64,000 bases of DNA from Xanthomonas sp. NCPPB 1128 (GCF_001043115.1 NZ_LFME01000009.1:62001-126000); one strand, 5' to 3'. Numbered from the stretch's first letter, positions 46,582 to 57,767 are shown. The notes: generated from the letters alone by a model not told the origin. Made by a program: numbers and translations.

Positions 46582-47313
46582 TCAGCGCGCGCCAGGCGAA
46601 AATCGCGCGACTAGGTCGTAGGTATCGCCGAGGAACACCTGGCGCACGAAGGTCACCGCCTGTTCGCCGCGCCAGGTGCGGCGGTCGATCAGCAGGCAGG
46701 CGGTGCCGACCGGCACCTGCAGGCGTGCCGCCTGCGCGGCACTGGCGCCGACCGCGCTGATGCGGTGTTCGGCGCGGGTCCAGGGCACGTGCTGCAGCAG
46801 CCAGCTGCCGGGCACGGTGACCGCGAAGTCCATCTGCAAGGCCTCGGGCACCGCCACCGGATTGATCACCCGCTCCTCCAGCGCGAACGGACGGCCGTCG
46901 GCGTAGTGCAGGCACTGCAGCGCCAGCAGACTGCCGCCGGCGGCGACCTCAGCTTCCTGCGGCAGCGCCGCACGCGGTGCGCGCTGCTGCCGTTCCAGCA
47001 ATTCGAAGCGGTAGGCGTGGCCGCGCGCGGCGACCTCGACCGGGATGTCCGGGATCTCCAGCGCCACCTGCTCCATGTGCGGATGCGGGCGTGCCACGAA
47101 CGAGCCGGCGCGGCGCCGGCGCTCGATCATGCCGGCGTCGGCGAGCAGCGCCAGCACCTTGTTGACGGTCATCCGCGAGCAGCCGTACTGCGCCATCAGC
47201 TCGTGCTCGAACGGAATGCGATGGCCCGGCGGCCACTCGCCGCTGCGGATGTGCGCCTCGATGTCGCGGCGGATGCGCTGGTTGAGCGGCAGCGTCGGCT
47301 CGGCAGGACTCAT
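46582..47313 (-). CDS. hutC: Histidine utilisation repressor HutC
   Basis: GntR-family repressor of hut genes, induced by urocanate. The N-terminal winged HTH (about 10-75) has RIPFEHELMAQYGCSRMTVNKVL in outline. The UTRA effector domain (about 95-240) follows, with ALQCLHYADGRPFALEERVI and VFLGDTYDLVARF. 243 aa, the normal length. Located beside hutF, and a perfect HutC-type palindrome lies 1.5 kb upstream between hutF and hutI. Confidence 0.94.
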   Translation of the reverse strand: MSPAEPTLPLNQRIRRDIEAHIRSGEWPPGHRIPFEHELMAQYGCSRMTVNKVLALLADAGMIERRRRAGSFVARPHPHMEQVALEIPDIPVEVAARGHAYRFELLERQQRAPRAALPQEAEVAAGGSLLALQCLHYADGRPFALEERVINPVAVPEALQMDFAVTVPGSWLLQHVPWTRAEHRISAVGASAAQAARLQVPVGTACLLIDRRTWRGEQAVTFVRQVFLGDTYDLVARFSPGAR

Positions 47314-47365
47314 TGGCGCTCCGCACTGCGGCGGCAACTGCACAAGGCCAGGCGACCAGCGTGCC

Positions 47366-48763
47366 TCATGCGTCCAGCAGCCGGGCCAGCGCACGCGCAT
47401 AGCGGGCCGCGACCGCCTCGCGCTGCAGGTGACGCCCCTCGCGCACCAACTCGCGGCCGTGTCGCCAGACCGAGCGCGCCGCGCCGCCACGCGCGGCGAA
47501 CAGCCAGCTGTCCAGCCAGGCGTCGCCATGGCGCGCCTGCAATGCAGGATGCGCCGCGTCCAGCTCGACCAGATCGGCCGGAGCGTCCACACACAGGCCC
47601 TGGGCGACGCCAAGCGCCTGCGCCGCCCCCTGCGCGGCGGACTGGAACAGGAAGCGGCCACTGGACAGCGCGGTGTCGCCGGTGAGCACGTTGCGCCCGC
47701 GCAGGGTCAAGCGCTGGCCGTACTCGAGCAGGCGCAGTTCCTCGGCCGCATCGATCAGCACGTTGGAGTCCGACCCCACACCGAAACGGCCGCCGGCGCG
47801 CAGGAAGTCCTGCATCGGGAACAGCCCGTCGCCGAGGTTGGCCTCGGTGATCGGGCACAGCCCGACCACCGCGCCACTGGCGGCGATGCCCTGCACTTCG
47901 GCGGCATCGACGTGGGTGGCGTGGACCAGGCACCAGCGCGCATCCACCGGCGCGTGCGCCAGCAGCCATTGCACCGGCCGTTGCCCGCTCCAGGCCAGGC
48001 AGGCGTCGACCTCGCGGGTCTGCTCGGCGATATGGATGTGCACCGGGCCGTCGCACAGCGGCAGCAGGGCCGCCAGTTCGTCCGGGGTGACCGCGCGCAG
48101 GCTGTGCGGGGCAAGGCCGAGCACCGCATCGTCCAGCCCCTGCAGCGCGCGACGGCTGCCATCCAGCAGCGCGGCGAAGCCGTCGACGTCGTGCAGCAGG
48201 CGCTGCTGCGCCGGGTTCGGCGCGGCGCCGCCAAAGTCGGCGTGCGCGTAGAACACCGGCAACAGGGTCAGGCCGATGCCGCTGGTCTGCGCCGCCGCGG
48301 CCAGGCGCTGCGCCATTTCAGCGCGGTCGGCGTAGGGCCGGCCGTCGGCGGCGTGGTGCACGTAATGGAACTCGCCGACCCGGGTGAAGCCGGCCTCGAG
48401 CATCTCCACGTAGGCCTGCTCGGCGATGGCCTGCAGATCGTCGGGGCTCAGCCGCTGCAGGAAGCGGTACATCAGTTCGCGCCAGCTCCAGAAGCTGTCG
48501 CCGCTGCGCCCGCCGATCTCGGTCAGGCCGGCCATGCCGCGCTGGAAGGCGTGGCTGTGCAGGTTGCCCAGCCCCGGCACCACGATGTCCAGGCGCTGAT
48601 CGCCCAGTGCCGCGGCCACGCCGCTGTCCACCGTGACGACGCGGCCGCCGCGCACGCCGATGCGCACGTCGCGCGCCCAGCCTTGCGGCAGCAGCGCGTG
48701 CGCGCACCAGAATTCGCCCGATCCCACCTTGCCGCTGGCCTGCTGCTGCGCCTGGGTCTGCAC
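47366..48763 (-). CDS. hutF: Formimidoylglutamate deiminase HutF
   Basis: Amidohydrolase that deiminates N-formimino-L-glutamate to N-formyl-L-glutamate and ammonia, fourth step of the five-step route. Metal ligands are in [10 protein letters not shown], then HIHIAEQ and the catalytic GVGSDSNV Asp. 465 aa. The start is a GTG at 48761-48763, with GGAGGG ahead of it at good spacing; an open frame of over 900 codons continues upstream but is only antisense of hutI. Divergent from hutI and same direction as hutC. Confidence 0.94.
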   Translation of the reverse strand: MQTQAQQQASGKVGSGEFWCAHALLPQGWARDVRIGVRGGRVVTVDSGVAAALGDQRLDIVVPGLGNLHSHAFQRGMAGLTEIGGRSGDSFWSWRELMYRFLQRLSPDDLQAIAEQAYVEMLEAGFTRVGEFHYVHHAADGRPYADRAEMAQRLAAAAQTSGIGLTLLPVFYAHADFGGAAPNPAQQRLLHDVDGFAALLDGSRRALQGLDDAVLGLAPHSLRAVTPDELAALLPLCDGPVHIHIAEQTREVDACLAWSGQRPVQWLLAHAPVDARWCLVHATHVDAAEVQGIAASGAVVGLCPITEANLGDGLFPMQDFLRAGGRFGVGSDSNVLIDAAEELRLLEYGQRLTLRGRNVLTGDTALSSGRFLFQSAAQGAAQALGVAQGLCVDAPADLVELDAAHPALQARHGDAWLDSWLFAARGGAARSVWRHGRELVREGRHLQREAVAARYARALARLLDA

Positions 48764-48788
48764 TGGACACCCTCCATCGACCACAATA

Positions 48789-48800
48789 TTGTATATACAA
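48789..48800. promoter_or_regulatory. hutO: HutC operator palindrome
   Basis: TTGTATATACAA, a perfect 12-bp palindrome identical to the core of known HutC sites (CTTGTATATACAAG). It lies between the divergent hutF and hutI starts, 25 bp from hutF and 20 bp from hutI, so it can repress both arms. Confidence 0.88.
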
Positions 48801-48820
48801 AATAACCGACGAGCCCGCCC

Positions 48821-50029
48821 GTGACCATGCCCTGCGACACGCTCTGGCACAACGCGCACCTGATGACGCTGGACGCCGAGGACGGCGGATTGGGCCTGGT
48901 CCACGACGGCGTGGTGGCGTGCCGCGATGGCCGCATCGTCTATGCCGGCGCCGCCGCGCAGTTGCCCGGCCCGCTGTCGGCGCAACGCAGCATCGACTGC
49001 GGCGGGCGCTGGATCGGCCCCGGCCTGATCGACTGCCACACCCACCTGGTCTATGCCGGCAACCGCGCCGGCGAGTTCGAGCAGCGCCTGCTCGGCGCCA
49101 GCTACGCCGACATCGCCCGCGCCGGCGGCGGCATCGTCTCCACGGTACGCGCCACCCGCGCCGCCGACGAGGACGCCCTGCTCGCCGCCAGCCTGCCGCG
49201 GCTGGACGCGCTGCTGGCCGAAGGCGTGACCACGGTGGAGATCAAGTCCGGCTACGGCCTGACCCTGGACGACGAACTGCGCCTGCTGCGCGTGGCGCGG
49301 CGCCTGGGCGCGCTGCGCGCGGTGGACGTGTCGCCGACCTTCCTCGGCGCGCACGCGGTGCCGCCCGGCGCCGAGGCGCAGGCCTACATCGACGAAGTGT
49401 GCGAGCGCATGATTCCCGCGGTGGCCGCGCAGGGCCTGGCCGAGGCGGTGGACGTGTTCTGCGAGCATCTGGCGTTCACCCCGGCGCAGACCGAGCAGGT
49501 GTTCCAGGCCGCGCAGCGCCACGGCCTGGCGCTGAAGATCCACGCCGAGCAGCTGTCCAACCAGGGCGGCGCGGCGCTGGCGGCGCGCTACGGCGCGCGC
49601 TCGGCCGACCATGTCGAATACCTGGACGACGCCGGCGTCGCCGCGATGGCTGCCGCCGGCACCGTCGCGGTGCTGCTGCCGGGCGCGTTCTATTTCACCC
49701 GCGACACCCAGTTGCCGCCGATCGCCGCGCTGCGCGCCGCGGGCGTGCCGCGCGCGCTGGCCACCGACTGCAACCCCGGCACCTCGCCGCTGACCAGCCC
49801 GCTGCTGGCGATGAACCTGGCGGCGACGCTGTTCCGGCTGACCGTGGCCGAGTGCCTCGCCGGCTTCACCCGCGAGGCGGCGCGTGCGCTCGGGCGCCAG
49901 GACCAGGTCGGCCGGCTGCGCGCCGGAATGGCCTGCGACCTGGCGATCTGGGACATCGCCGAACCGGCCGAATTGGTCTATCGCATGGGCTTCAACCCGC
50001 TGCATACGCGTATCTGGAGAGGACAATGA
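48821..50029 (+). CDS. hutI: Imidazolonepropionase HutI
   Basis: Zinc amidohydrolase that opens imidazolone propionate to N-formimino-L-glutamate, third step of histidine degradation. Metal ligands are [10 protein letters not shown] (His73, His75), [12 protein letters not shown] and the catalytic Asp in [10 protein letters not shown]. 402 aa. The first codon is taken as GTG at 48821; ATG at 48827 is possible, and no strong ribosome site decides between them. First gene of the plus-strand hutIHGU operon; overlaps hutH by four bases. Confidence 0.95.
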   Translation: MTMPCDTLWHNAHLMTLDAEDGGLGLVHDGVVACRDGRIVYAGAAAQLPGPLSAQRSIDCGGRWIGPGLIDCHTHLVYAGNRAGEFEQRLLGASYADIARAGGGIVSTVRATRAADEDALLAASLPRLDALLAEGVTTVEIKSGYGLTLDDELRLLRVARRLGALRAVDVSPTFLGAHAVPPGAEAQAYIDEVCERMIPAVAAQGLAEAVDVFCEHLAFTPAQTEQVFQAAQRHGLALKIHAEQLSNQGGAALAARYGARSADHVEYLDDAGVAAMAAAGTVAVLLPGAFYFTRDTQLPPIAALRAAGVPRALATDCNPGTSPLTSPLLAMNLAATLFRLTVAECLAGFTREAARALGRQDQVGRLRAGMACDLAIWDIAEPAELVYRMGFNPLHTRIWRGQ

Positions 50030-51564
50030 GCGACGACGAGATCCTGCTGCGCCCCGGCGCGGTGAGCCTGGCGCAGTGGCGCGCCGTATACCGCGGCGCC
50101 GGCGTGCGGCTTGACCCGGCCTGCAACGACACGGTGCTGCGCAGCGCGCAGACCGTGGAGGCGATCGTCGCCACCGGCGCACCGGTGTACGGCATCAATA
50201 CAGGCTTCGGCAAGCTGGCCAGCGTGCGCATCGAACGCGATGACTTGGAGGCCCTGCAGCGCAACATCGTGCTGTCGCATGCGGCCGGAGTCGGCGCGCC
50301 GATGCCTGTGCCGGCGGTGCGGCTGATGATGGCGCTGAAGCTGGCCAGCCTGGCCCAGGGCGCCTCGGGCGTGCGCCCGGAAACGCTGTCGATGCTAGAA
50401 GCGCTGCTGCAGCACGAGGTGATCCCGGTGGTGCCGTGCCAGGGCTCGGTCGGCGCCTCCGGCGACCTGGCGCCGCTGGCGCACCTGGCCACGGTGATGC
50501 TCGGCGTCGGCGAGGCCTTCGTCGGCGACGCGCGCCTGCCGGCCGCGCAGGCACTGGCCCAGGCCGGGCTGCAACCGCTGACGCTGGGCGCCAAGGAGGG
50601 CCTGGCGCTGCTCAACGGCACCCAGTATTCCACCGCCTACGCGCTGGCCGGGCTGTTCGAGATCGAACGCGTGTTCCATGCCGCGCTGGTCGCCGGTGCG
50701 CTGTCCACCGAGGCCGCGAAAGGCTCGGACACCCCGTTCGATCCGCGCATCCACGCGCTGCGCGGCCAGCCCGGGCAGATCGCGACCGCCGCCACGCTGC
50801 GCGACCTGATGCACGCCTCGGCGATCCGCGATTCGCATCGCGACAACGACGTGCGCGTACAGGACCCGTACTGCCTGCGCTGCCAGCCGCAGGTGATGGG
50901 CGCGGCGCTGGACGTGATGCGCCAGGCCGCCACCACCCTGGCCACCGAGGCCAACGGCGTATCGGACAACCCGTTGGTGTTCAGCGACACCGGCGAGGCG
51001 CTGTCCGGCGGCAACTTCCACGCCGAGCCGGTGGCCTTCGCCGCCGACATGCTGGCGCTGGCGGTGTGCGAGATCGGCTCGATCAGCGAGCGCCGCGTCG
51101 CCATGCTGGTGGATCCGGCGCTGTCCGGGTTGCCGGCGTTCCTGACGCCCAAGCCCGGCCTCAACTCCGGCTTCATGATCCCGCAGGTGACCGCCGCCGC
51201 ACTGGTCTCGGAGAACAAGCAGCGCGCCTATCCGGCCAGCGTCGATTCGATCCCGACCTCGGCCAACCAGGAAGACCACGTGTCGATGGCCGCGCACGGC
51301 GCGCGCCGCCTTTTGGCGATGGCCGAGAACGCGGCCAACGTGGTCGGCATCGAACTGCTGGCGGCCGCGCAGGGCTGCGACTTCCACGCGCCGCTGCGCT
51401 CCAGCGCCGCCCTGGAAGCGGCACGCGCGCTGCTGCGTGCCCGTGTGCCGACGCTGCAGGACGACCGCTATTTCCACCCCGACATGCTGGCCGCCACCGC
51501 GCTGGTGCGCGACGGCGCACTGGCCGCGGCGGTGGGGATGCGCTTGCCCGAGGCGAGCGCCTGA
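50026..51564 (+). CDS. hutH: Histidine ammonia-lyase HutH
   Basis: Converts histidine to trans-urocanate and ammonia, the first step. The Ala144-Ser145-Gly146 triad in [12 protein letters not shown] cyclises into the MIO electrophile, and Tyr55 ([11 protein letters not shown]) is the catalytic base. 512 aa. The ATG overlaps the hutI stop (ATGA) with GGAGAGGA just upstream, giving coupled translation. A REP element with an unusual insertion follows. Confidence 0.97.
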   Translation: MSDDEILLRPGAVSLAQWRAVYRGAGVRLDPACNDTVLRSAQTVEAIVATGAPVYGINTGFGKLASVRIERDDLEALQRNIVLSHAAGVGAPMPVPAVRLMMALKLASLAQGASGVRPETLSMLEALLQHEVIPVVPCQGSVGASGDLAPLAHLATVMLGVGEAFVGDARLPAAQALAQAGLQPLTLGAKEGLALLNGTQYSTAYALAGLFEIERVFHAALVAGALSTEAAKGSDTPFDPRIHALRGQPGQIATAATLRDLMHASAIRDSHRDNDVRVQDPYCLRCQPQVMGAALDVMRQAATTLATEANGVSDNPLVFSDTGEALSGGNFHAEPVAFAADMLALAVCEIGSISERRVAMLVDPALSGLPAFLTPKPGLNSGFMIPQVTAAALVSENKQRAYPASVDSIPTSANQEDHVSMAAHGARRLLAMAENAANVVGIELLAAAQGCDFHAPLRSSAALEAARALLRARVPTLQDDRYFHPDMLAATALVRDGALAAAVGMRLPEASA

Positions 51565-51579
51565 TCCGATGACACACTC

Positions 51580-51665
51580 GTAGGAGCGGCTCTTGTCCCC
51601 TTTTTGGGATCAGCCGCGACCGGGCTTTCCCGGCAATGCCCGGTCGCGGCTGAAGCCGCTCCTAC
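51580..51665. repeat. REP-type inverted repeat with 18-nt insertion
   Basis: The right arm is intact, but the left arm is split after GTAGGAGCGGCT by CTTGTCCCCTTTTTGGGA (51592-51609), then resumes with TCAGCCGCGACCGGG. It sits in the 127-bp hutH-hutG gap inside the operon. Confidence 0.85.
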
Positions 51666-51691
51666 AGAACAAGCACAACCCGCGAGGCCGT

Positions 51692-52555
51692 ATGACATCC
51701 CTGCCCGACTGGCTCACCGTGCACCGCGGCGATGCGCCGCTGATCGTCAGCTTCCCGCACACCGGCACCGAATTGCCGGAGGCGCTGGCCGAGCGCTTCG
51801 TCTCGCCATGGCTGGCGCAGCGCGATGCCGACTGGTGGGTGCACCTGCTGTACGCCTTCGCCAAGACGCTCGGCGCGACCACCGTGCGCACCGCGATCTC
51901 GCGCTCGGTGATCGACGTCAACCGCGACCCGGCGGGCGTCTCGCTGTATCCAGGGCAGAACACCACCGGGTTGTGCCCGCTGAGCACCTTCGACGCGCAG
52001 CCGATGTACCGGCCCGGCGCCGAACCCGACGCCGCCGAGATCGACGCGCGCCGCACGCGCTGGTTCGCGCCCTACCACGCCGCGCTGGACACGGAGATCG
52101 CACGCCTACGCAAGATGCACCCGGCGGTCGTGGTGTACGACGCGCATTCGATCCGCTCGCGCATTCCGCACCTGTTCGACGGCGAGTTGCCGCAGCTCAA
52201 CATCGGCAGCGCCGGCGCCTCTGGCGCGGTGGATGGCAGTTGCGCAGCGGCGCTGACCGATGCGGTCGAACGCGTCTGCGCCGGCAGCGGCTTCAGCCAC
52301 GTGCGCAACGGCCGCTTCAAGGGCGGCTGGAGCACCCGCCACCACGGTGCGCCGGCCGACGGCGTGCACGCGATCCAGATGGAACTGGCCTGCCGCGGCT
52401 ACATGCACGAGCCGGACACGGTCGCCCCCAGCACCTGGCCCTCGCCCTGGCAGCCCGACTACGCCGCGCCGCTGCGCGCGGTGCTGCAGCAGGTGCTGCA
52501 GGCCTGCCTCGACTTCGCCCGCAGCCCCGCCGCATCCGCCCGCACCGCCGACTGA
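51692..52555 (+). CDS. hutG: N-formylglutamate amidohydrolase HutG
   Basis: Hydrolyses N-formyl-L-glutamate to glutamate and formate, the last step of the HutF route. Family segments are IVSFPHTGTELPE (metal/substrate His), DVNRDPAGVSLYPGQNTTGLCP in outline, VYDAHSIRSRIP and NGRFKGGWSTRHHG. 287 aa. The ATG at 51692 has GAGG upstream; an upstream frame runs through the REP element and is not coding. Third gene of the operon. Confidence 0.93.
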   Translation: MTSLPDWLTVHRGDAPLIVSFPHTGTELPEALAERFVSPWLAQRDADWWVHLLYAFAKTLGATTVRTAISRSVIDVNRDPAGVSLYPGQNTTGLCPLSTFDAQPMYRPGAEPDAAEIDARRTRWFAPYHAALDTEIARLRKMHPAVVVYDAHSIRSRIPHLFDGELPQLNIGSAGASGAVDGSCAAALTDAVERVCAGSGFSHVRNGRFKGGWSTRHHGAPADGVHAIQMELACRGYMHEPDTVAPSTWPSPWQPDYAAPLRAVLQQVLQACLDFARSPAASARTAD

Positions 52556-52603
52556 CGCGCGCGCCGCGTTCCGCCTTCCGCGCATCCACCTGAGGATTCC
52601 CGC

Positions 52604-54271
<1,668 letters not shown>

Positions 54272-54276
54272 TCTCC

Positions 54277-54313
54277 GCGCGCCGTCCGCCGCACCGAGCG
54301 GCGGGCGGCGCGC
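54277..54313 (+). terminator. GC-rich hairpin after hutU
   Basis: GCGCGCCGTCCGCCGC / GCGGCGGGCGGCGCGC form a 16-bp stem (one wobble) around ACCGA, directly after the hutU stop. No T-tract follows, so it may need Rho or may only protect the mRNA end. Confidence 0.45.
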
Positions 54314-54356
54314 GCGGCCCAAACCGGAACTGCGTCACCCCTCAAACGATAGGGCC

Positions 54357-54383
54357 TCAAGTTCGGCCGAAACACGCCGACAA
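54357..54383 (+). promoter_or_regulatory. Putative sigma-28 (FliA) promoter
   Basis: TCAAGTTC (54357-54364), 11 bases, then GCCGACAA (54376-54383) match the flagellar sigma-28 consensus TAAAGTTT-N11-GCCGATAA at nearly all key positions and with exact spacing. The start codon is at 54410 with AAGGAG ahead of it, which fits a short leader. Confidence 0.6.
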
Positions 54384-54409
54384 GGGATGCATCGTTTCAA
54401 GGAGCCTGC

Positions 54410-55234
54410 ATGGGCATCCTGATCTACCTCACTCCTGCCGTGGCGCTGTGGGCTGCCGTTGCCACAGCGTTCGCGCATGGCTTGTTCCAGCGTCTGGGGC
54501 ATGCCTATCGGCGCGACGCGACTGCGAAGGAGACCATCGCGCGGTATCAGGCGGCGCTGAGCCAGCTGAAGGCGCAGGCCGCCGCCAGCGCGCAGGAGTT
54601 GGAAACGCTGCGCCAGGACCACGAGCGCCTGCGCGCGACCTACGAGTACGAAGCGGCACCCGCTGCAGGCGCGTCCGCCACCGCCACGCCCGCGACTGCG
54701 CCGTCGACGGCCGCAGCGAAGGCGGCGCCCGTACCGGCTCCAGCCCCGGCCGCGCCGCCGTCGACTATCGCCCTGGCGCAGATCGACATCGCCGACGAGG
54801 TCGGCACCCTGCTCGCGCATGTCGCGCGGGTGGCGCGCAGCATCCGCCGCTACAGCGCCTACAGCCGCGGCCACAACGGCCCGGAGCCGGCCAGCGCGCG
54901 CTACGACCTGCACTGGCTGTCCGACTGCCTGCACAACCTGGACCAGGTCGGCCACGCCCTGGCCCGCAACAACATGGAAACCCTGACCGCGGCCTGCACC
55001 GAACTGCTGACCATGTACGAGCAGTACCTGCGCGACGGCTCCGGCTACAACAGCCGCGACACCTTCCAGCGGCTCAGCACGCAAGTGCCGCTGGCCGAAG
55101 TCACCGATGCGATCCGTTCCATCGCGGCCAAGGCCTCGCTGGCGCGGCAGGCCCAGGCCGCGCAGGAACAGGCCGCACACGCGCACGAACGCGTCGCCGA
55201 CAGCCGCCAGATCGACGCGCTGTCGATGCTGTGA
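54410..55234 (+). CDS. Membrane-anchored coiled-coil protein of unknown function, likely FliA-controlled (274 aa)
   Basis: Not recognised. An N-terminal membrane helix (about 4-25, LIYLTPAVALWAAVATAFAHG) is followed by a predicted coiled coil (about 38-75), an Ala/Pro-rich linker (about 80-120), and a helical C-terminal domain (about 122-240) with HWLSDCLHNLDQVGHALARNN. The C-terminal domain is cytoplasmic if the N-terminus is out. A near-consensus sigma-28 promoter just upstream suggests co-expression with late flagellar and chemotaxis genes. It could be a flagellar accessory or chemotaxis-linked protein; no homology-based name can be given. Confidence 0.72.
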   Translation: MGILIYLTPAVALWAAVATAFAHGLFQRLGHAYRRDATAKETIARYQAALSQLKAQAAASAQELETLRQDHERLRATYEYEAAPAAGASATATPATAPSTAAAKAAPVPAPAPAAPPSTIALAQIDIADEVGTLLAHVARVARSIRRYSAYSRGHNGPEPASARYDLHWLSDCLHNLDQVGHALARNNMETLTAACTELLTMYEQYLRDGSGYNSRDTFQRLSTQVPLAEVTDAIRSIAAKASLARQAQAAQEQAAHAHERVADSRQIDALSML

Positions 55235-55339
55235 CGGCGGCGGCCGTGACGGCGGCCGCCAGCACCGCCACTCGCGGTCCGCGTTGACCCGGCCCCTCGC
55301 CCGTGCTGTGATGCCTGCCGGTCAGGGCGGAGCGGGATC

Positions 55340-55597
55340 ATGGCGGACAGCAAGGCGGCCTTCGAGAAAGCGGTCCAGGACATCAAGCAGCGCGCCGAGC
55401 GCCCCGACAACGACACCCTGTTGCGGCTCTACGCGCTGTACAAGCAAGGCTCGGAGGGCGATGTGAGCGGCGCCAAGCCGGGCTTCTTCGACTTTGTCGG
55501 CACCGCCAAGTACGAGGCCTGGGCCAAGCTCAAGGGCATGCCGCAGGCCGAGGCGCAGAAGAAGTACGTGGACCTGGTGAAGAAGCTGCTGGCCTGA
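55340..55597 (+). CDS. Acyl-CoA-binding protein (85 aa)
   Basis: Small cytosolic four-helix protein that binds long-chain acyl-CoA and buffers or delivers it. Family residues include FEKAVQDIKQ, LYALYKQGSEGDV, KPGFFDFVGTAKYEAWAKLKGM in outline and KYVDLVKKLL. Common in eukaryotes, patchy in bacteria. Its stop overlaps the ATG of the next TetR gene (TGATG), so the regulator and carrier are co-expressed. Confidence 0.93.
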   Translation: MADSKAAFEKAVQDIKQRAERPDNDTLLRLYALYKQGSEGDVSGAKPGFFDFVGTAKYEAWAKLKGMPQAEAQKKYVDLVKKLLA

Positions 55598-56223
55598 TGG
55601 CCCGCGACACCCGGCGGCGCATCCTCGAGACCGCCCTGGCGATGTTCAACGCGCAGGGCGAGCCGCACGTCACCACCAACCACATCGCCGACGAGCTGGA
55701 GATCAGCCCCGGCAACCTGTACTACCACTTCCGCAACAAGGACGACATCATCGAGCACCTGTTCGCGCGCTACGAGGAGCGCATGGACACGGCGCTGGCG
55801 CTGCCGAGCGCGCGCCTGCCCGGGCTGGAGGACATCTGGCTGCAGTTGCACCTGGTGTTCGAGTGCATCTGGGACTACCGCTTCCTGTACCGCGACCTGG
55901 TCGAGATCCTCAGCCGCAGCCGGCGCCTGCGCCTGCGCTTCGCGCGCATCCTGCGCCGCGCCGACGCCAGCGTCCAGGCGGTGTTTCAGAGGCTGGCGCA
56001 GACCGGGGCGATGCGCGCCAGCGCCCAGGAACTGGCGGGCGTGGCCACCAACGCGCTGGTGGTGGCCACGTTCTGGCTCAACTACGCGGCCGCGCGCGGC
56101 GAAAAGGACGAGCAAGTGGCGATCCGCCACGGCATCGTGCAGGTGATGCGGCTGATCGCGCCGTTCCTGCGCGAGGCCGAACGCGCGCACCTGGCCGCGC
56201 TGATGGACGCCTATCTGGATTGA
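55597..56223 (+). CDS. TetR-family regulator, PhaD-like (208 aa)
   Basis: TetR repressor with an N-terminal HTH (about 8-52, LEISPGNLYYHFRNKDDIIEHLF in outline) and a ligand-binding C-terminal domain with LVFECIWDYRFLYRDLVEILSRS. The wording ISPGNLYYHF and the C-terminal pattern are those of the PhaD-like subgroup, whose Pseudomonas member controls PHA genes and senses an acyl-CoA-type ligand. Overlap with the acyl-CoA-binding protein gene fits an acyl-CoA-responsive role; this is inference. Confidence 0.88.
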   Translation: MARDTRRRILETALAMFNAQGEPHVTTNHIADELEISPGNLYYHFRNKDDIIEHLFARYEERMDTALALPSARLPGLEDIWLQLHLVFECIWDYRFLYRDLVEILSRSRRLRLRFARILRRADASVQAVFQRLAQTGAMRASAQELAGVATNALVVATFWLNYAAARGEKDEQVAIRHGIVQVMRLIAPFLREAERAHLAALMDAYLD

Positions 56224-56262
56224 TCCCCTGCCCTGCGCGTCGATGCGCGCACGACGCGACGC

Positions 56263-56751
56263 TCAGCCGGCAGCGGTGCGGACGACCGAACCGTCGAGTA
56301 GGTAGACCTTGCACACCAGGCCCGGCGGCGTGCGGTAGGTGCGAAAGCCGACGGCTTCGTAGTACGCCTGCCCGAGCGCATTGTCGGCGGCGATGGTGGC
56401 GTCGATCTGCGCCAGCGCGGCACCACGCGCCGCCGCGCAGGTGGCGCGGAACAGCGCACTGCCGACGCCACGGCGGGCGGCGCGCGGATCGACGTGGGTG
56501 CCGATGATGCCCCAGCCCTCGGCGACATCGTAGGTATTGCCAGGCCGCGCGATGCGCAGCGACTGGAAGCCGAGGACACGTCCGTCGGCGTCCTCGGCCA
56601 GCACGCACTGGATGCGGTCGGGATGCTCCAGGTAGGTCGCGCGCACCGTCCCCAGGTCGGTCGGCGCCTTGCGCAGGCCGGCGGCGAAGATCGCGTTCTG
56701 CACCGCGACCATCGCCTCGGCATCATCGAGCGTGGCGGGCCGGATCTGCAT
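56263..56751 (-). CDS. GNAT-family N-acetyltransferase (162 aa)
   Basis: Predicted acetyltransferase of unknown substrate. Motif A is visible in WGIIGTHVDPRAARRGVGSALF, with RRGVGSALF as the acetyl-CoA loop, and motif B in NALGQAYYEAVGF. The ATG at 56749-56751 opens MQIRPATLDDAE, the usual GNAT start; a longer frame adds basic sequence without homology. It converges on the TetR gene. Confidence 0.85.
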   Translation of the reverse strand: MQIRPATLDDAEAMVAVQNAIFAAGLRKAPTDLGTVRATYLEHPDRIQCVLAEDADGRVLGFQSLRIARPGNTYDVAEGWGIIGTHVDPRAARRGVGSALFRATCAAARGAALAQIDATIAADNALGQAYYEAVGFRTYRTPPGLVCKVYLLDGSVVRTAAG

Positions 56752-56903
56752 GGTGTCGGCGTCTCGGAGGGTGGCACGCGAGTATGCCCGAGCGCGGCCC
56801 GCCCTGCGCCAGCGCGAATTCGCGCGTCGGTTCATGGGTTGGAATGCCCATCGGGACTGACCGCAGGTTTCTAGGGCACAGCGGCAGCATCGCTCCGCAA
56901 CAA

Positions 56904-57602
56904 CTACTTGAGCAACTCGACCACTTTGTCGGCGATGAGCTGATGTCCCTTGGCATTCGGGTGATTCGACTGCGCCATCAGGTCTTGCCGATTGCCCTTG
57001 TAAGCCGCAAAGGCCGCATAGGAATCAACCAACGAGACACCTTGCGTCTTCGCGAGCTTGCGGATCATGTCGACCTGTTCGAGCAATGTCGACTTGGCAG
57101 CCGGCGGATCGCCCTTCAAATCAATGCTCGGCGTCATCAACACCACGCACGCGTTCGCCGATCGTGCCTCACGGATCATCTCCGTAAGGTTGGAGCGCGA
57201 CTGCGCGACAGTCAGATTGCGGTCGTTGAGGCCATAGTCGATCGTGATCACGTTCGGCCGATGTCCCAGGCCTTCCACGGCGAACCGGCTTAGTCCCTGA
57301 CTGGAGTCCTCGCCCCCCACCGCCGAGGTGATCACGTTGATGACCGCGGTCGGGTAAAGCTGCTCCAGCGCATCGGCGACACGTTGCGGATACGCCTCCT
57401 TGCTGCGCACCTCCGGAACGACGAAATAGCCGGCTGGCACGCTGTGCCCGAAGGTCACGATATTGATCGTGTGATTCTGTGGCCAGGCCAGTCTGAGTTC
57501 CTGCTTGACGGCGCCAAGGCAGGTGCCGCGATCCGCCGAGTCGGCAGCATGGGCGGCAAACGGAGCGGCGATCAGGCAGCTCAGCAACAGAATCGTTTTC
57601 AT
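56904..57602 (-). CDS. Secreted SGNH-hydrolase-like protein (232 aa)
   Basis: Exported protein with a signal peptide (about 1-20, ending AAHA-AD) and an SGNH/GDSL fold. Block I is FGHSVPAG (Ser54, with His in place of the usual Asp of GDS), block II GGEDS (Gly97), block III YGLND (Asn126) and block V SNHPNAKGH (His214). The usual catalytic Asp three before this His is Gln211, so the triad is incomplete. A dyad mechanism or lost activity is possible. Members act as esterases, acetyl-esterases or lipases; the substrate is unknown. Confidence 0.8.
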   Translation of the reverse strand: MKTILLLSCLIAAPFAAHAADSADRGTCLGAVKQELRLAWPQNHTINIVTFGHSVPAGYFVVPEVRSKEAYPQRVADALEQLYPTAVINVITSAVGGEDSSQGLSRFAVEGLGHRPNVITIDYGLNDRNLTVAQSRSNLTEMIREARSANACVVLMTPSIDLKGDPPAAKSTLLEQVDMIRKLAKTQGVSLVDSYAAFAAYKGNRQDLMAQSNHPNAKGHQLIADKVVELLK

Positions 57603-57767
57603 TCCTTATTGTGATCAATAAGAACTGTTTTAGCGAGCGCGCATCCGATCCCCCGCACCGCATGCCGGGGCCGAAGACACGACCCGCATGCGAGGCGCCG
57701 CCGGTGCCGCCGCTGCCCAACGAATGTCACGCTGACACCTGCACGGCAGCGCCCTGCGCCTTGGTCA

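Noticed and set aside
48764-50182. Open frame of over 900 codons extending hutF antisense to hutI
   Set aside because: hutI on the other strand is a complete enzyme with metal ligands; the antisense frame is open only because of GC-rich codon bias.
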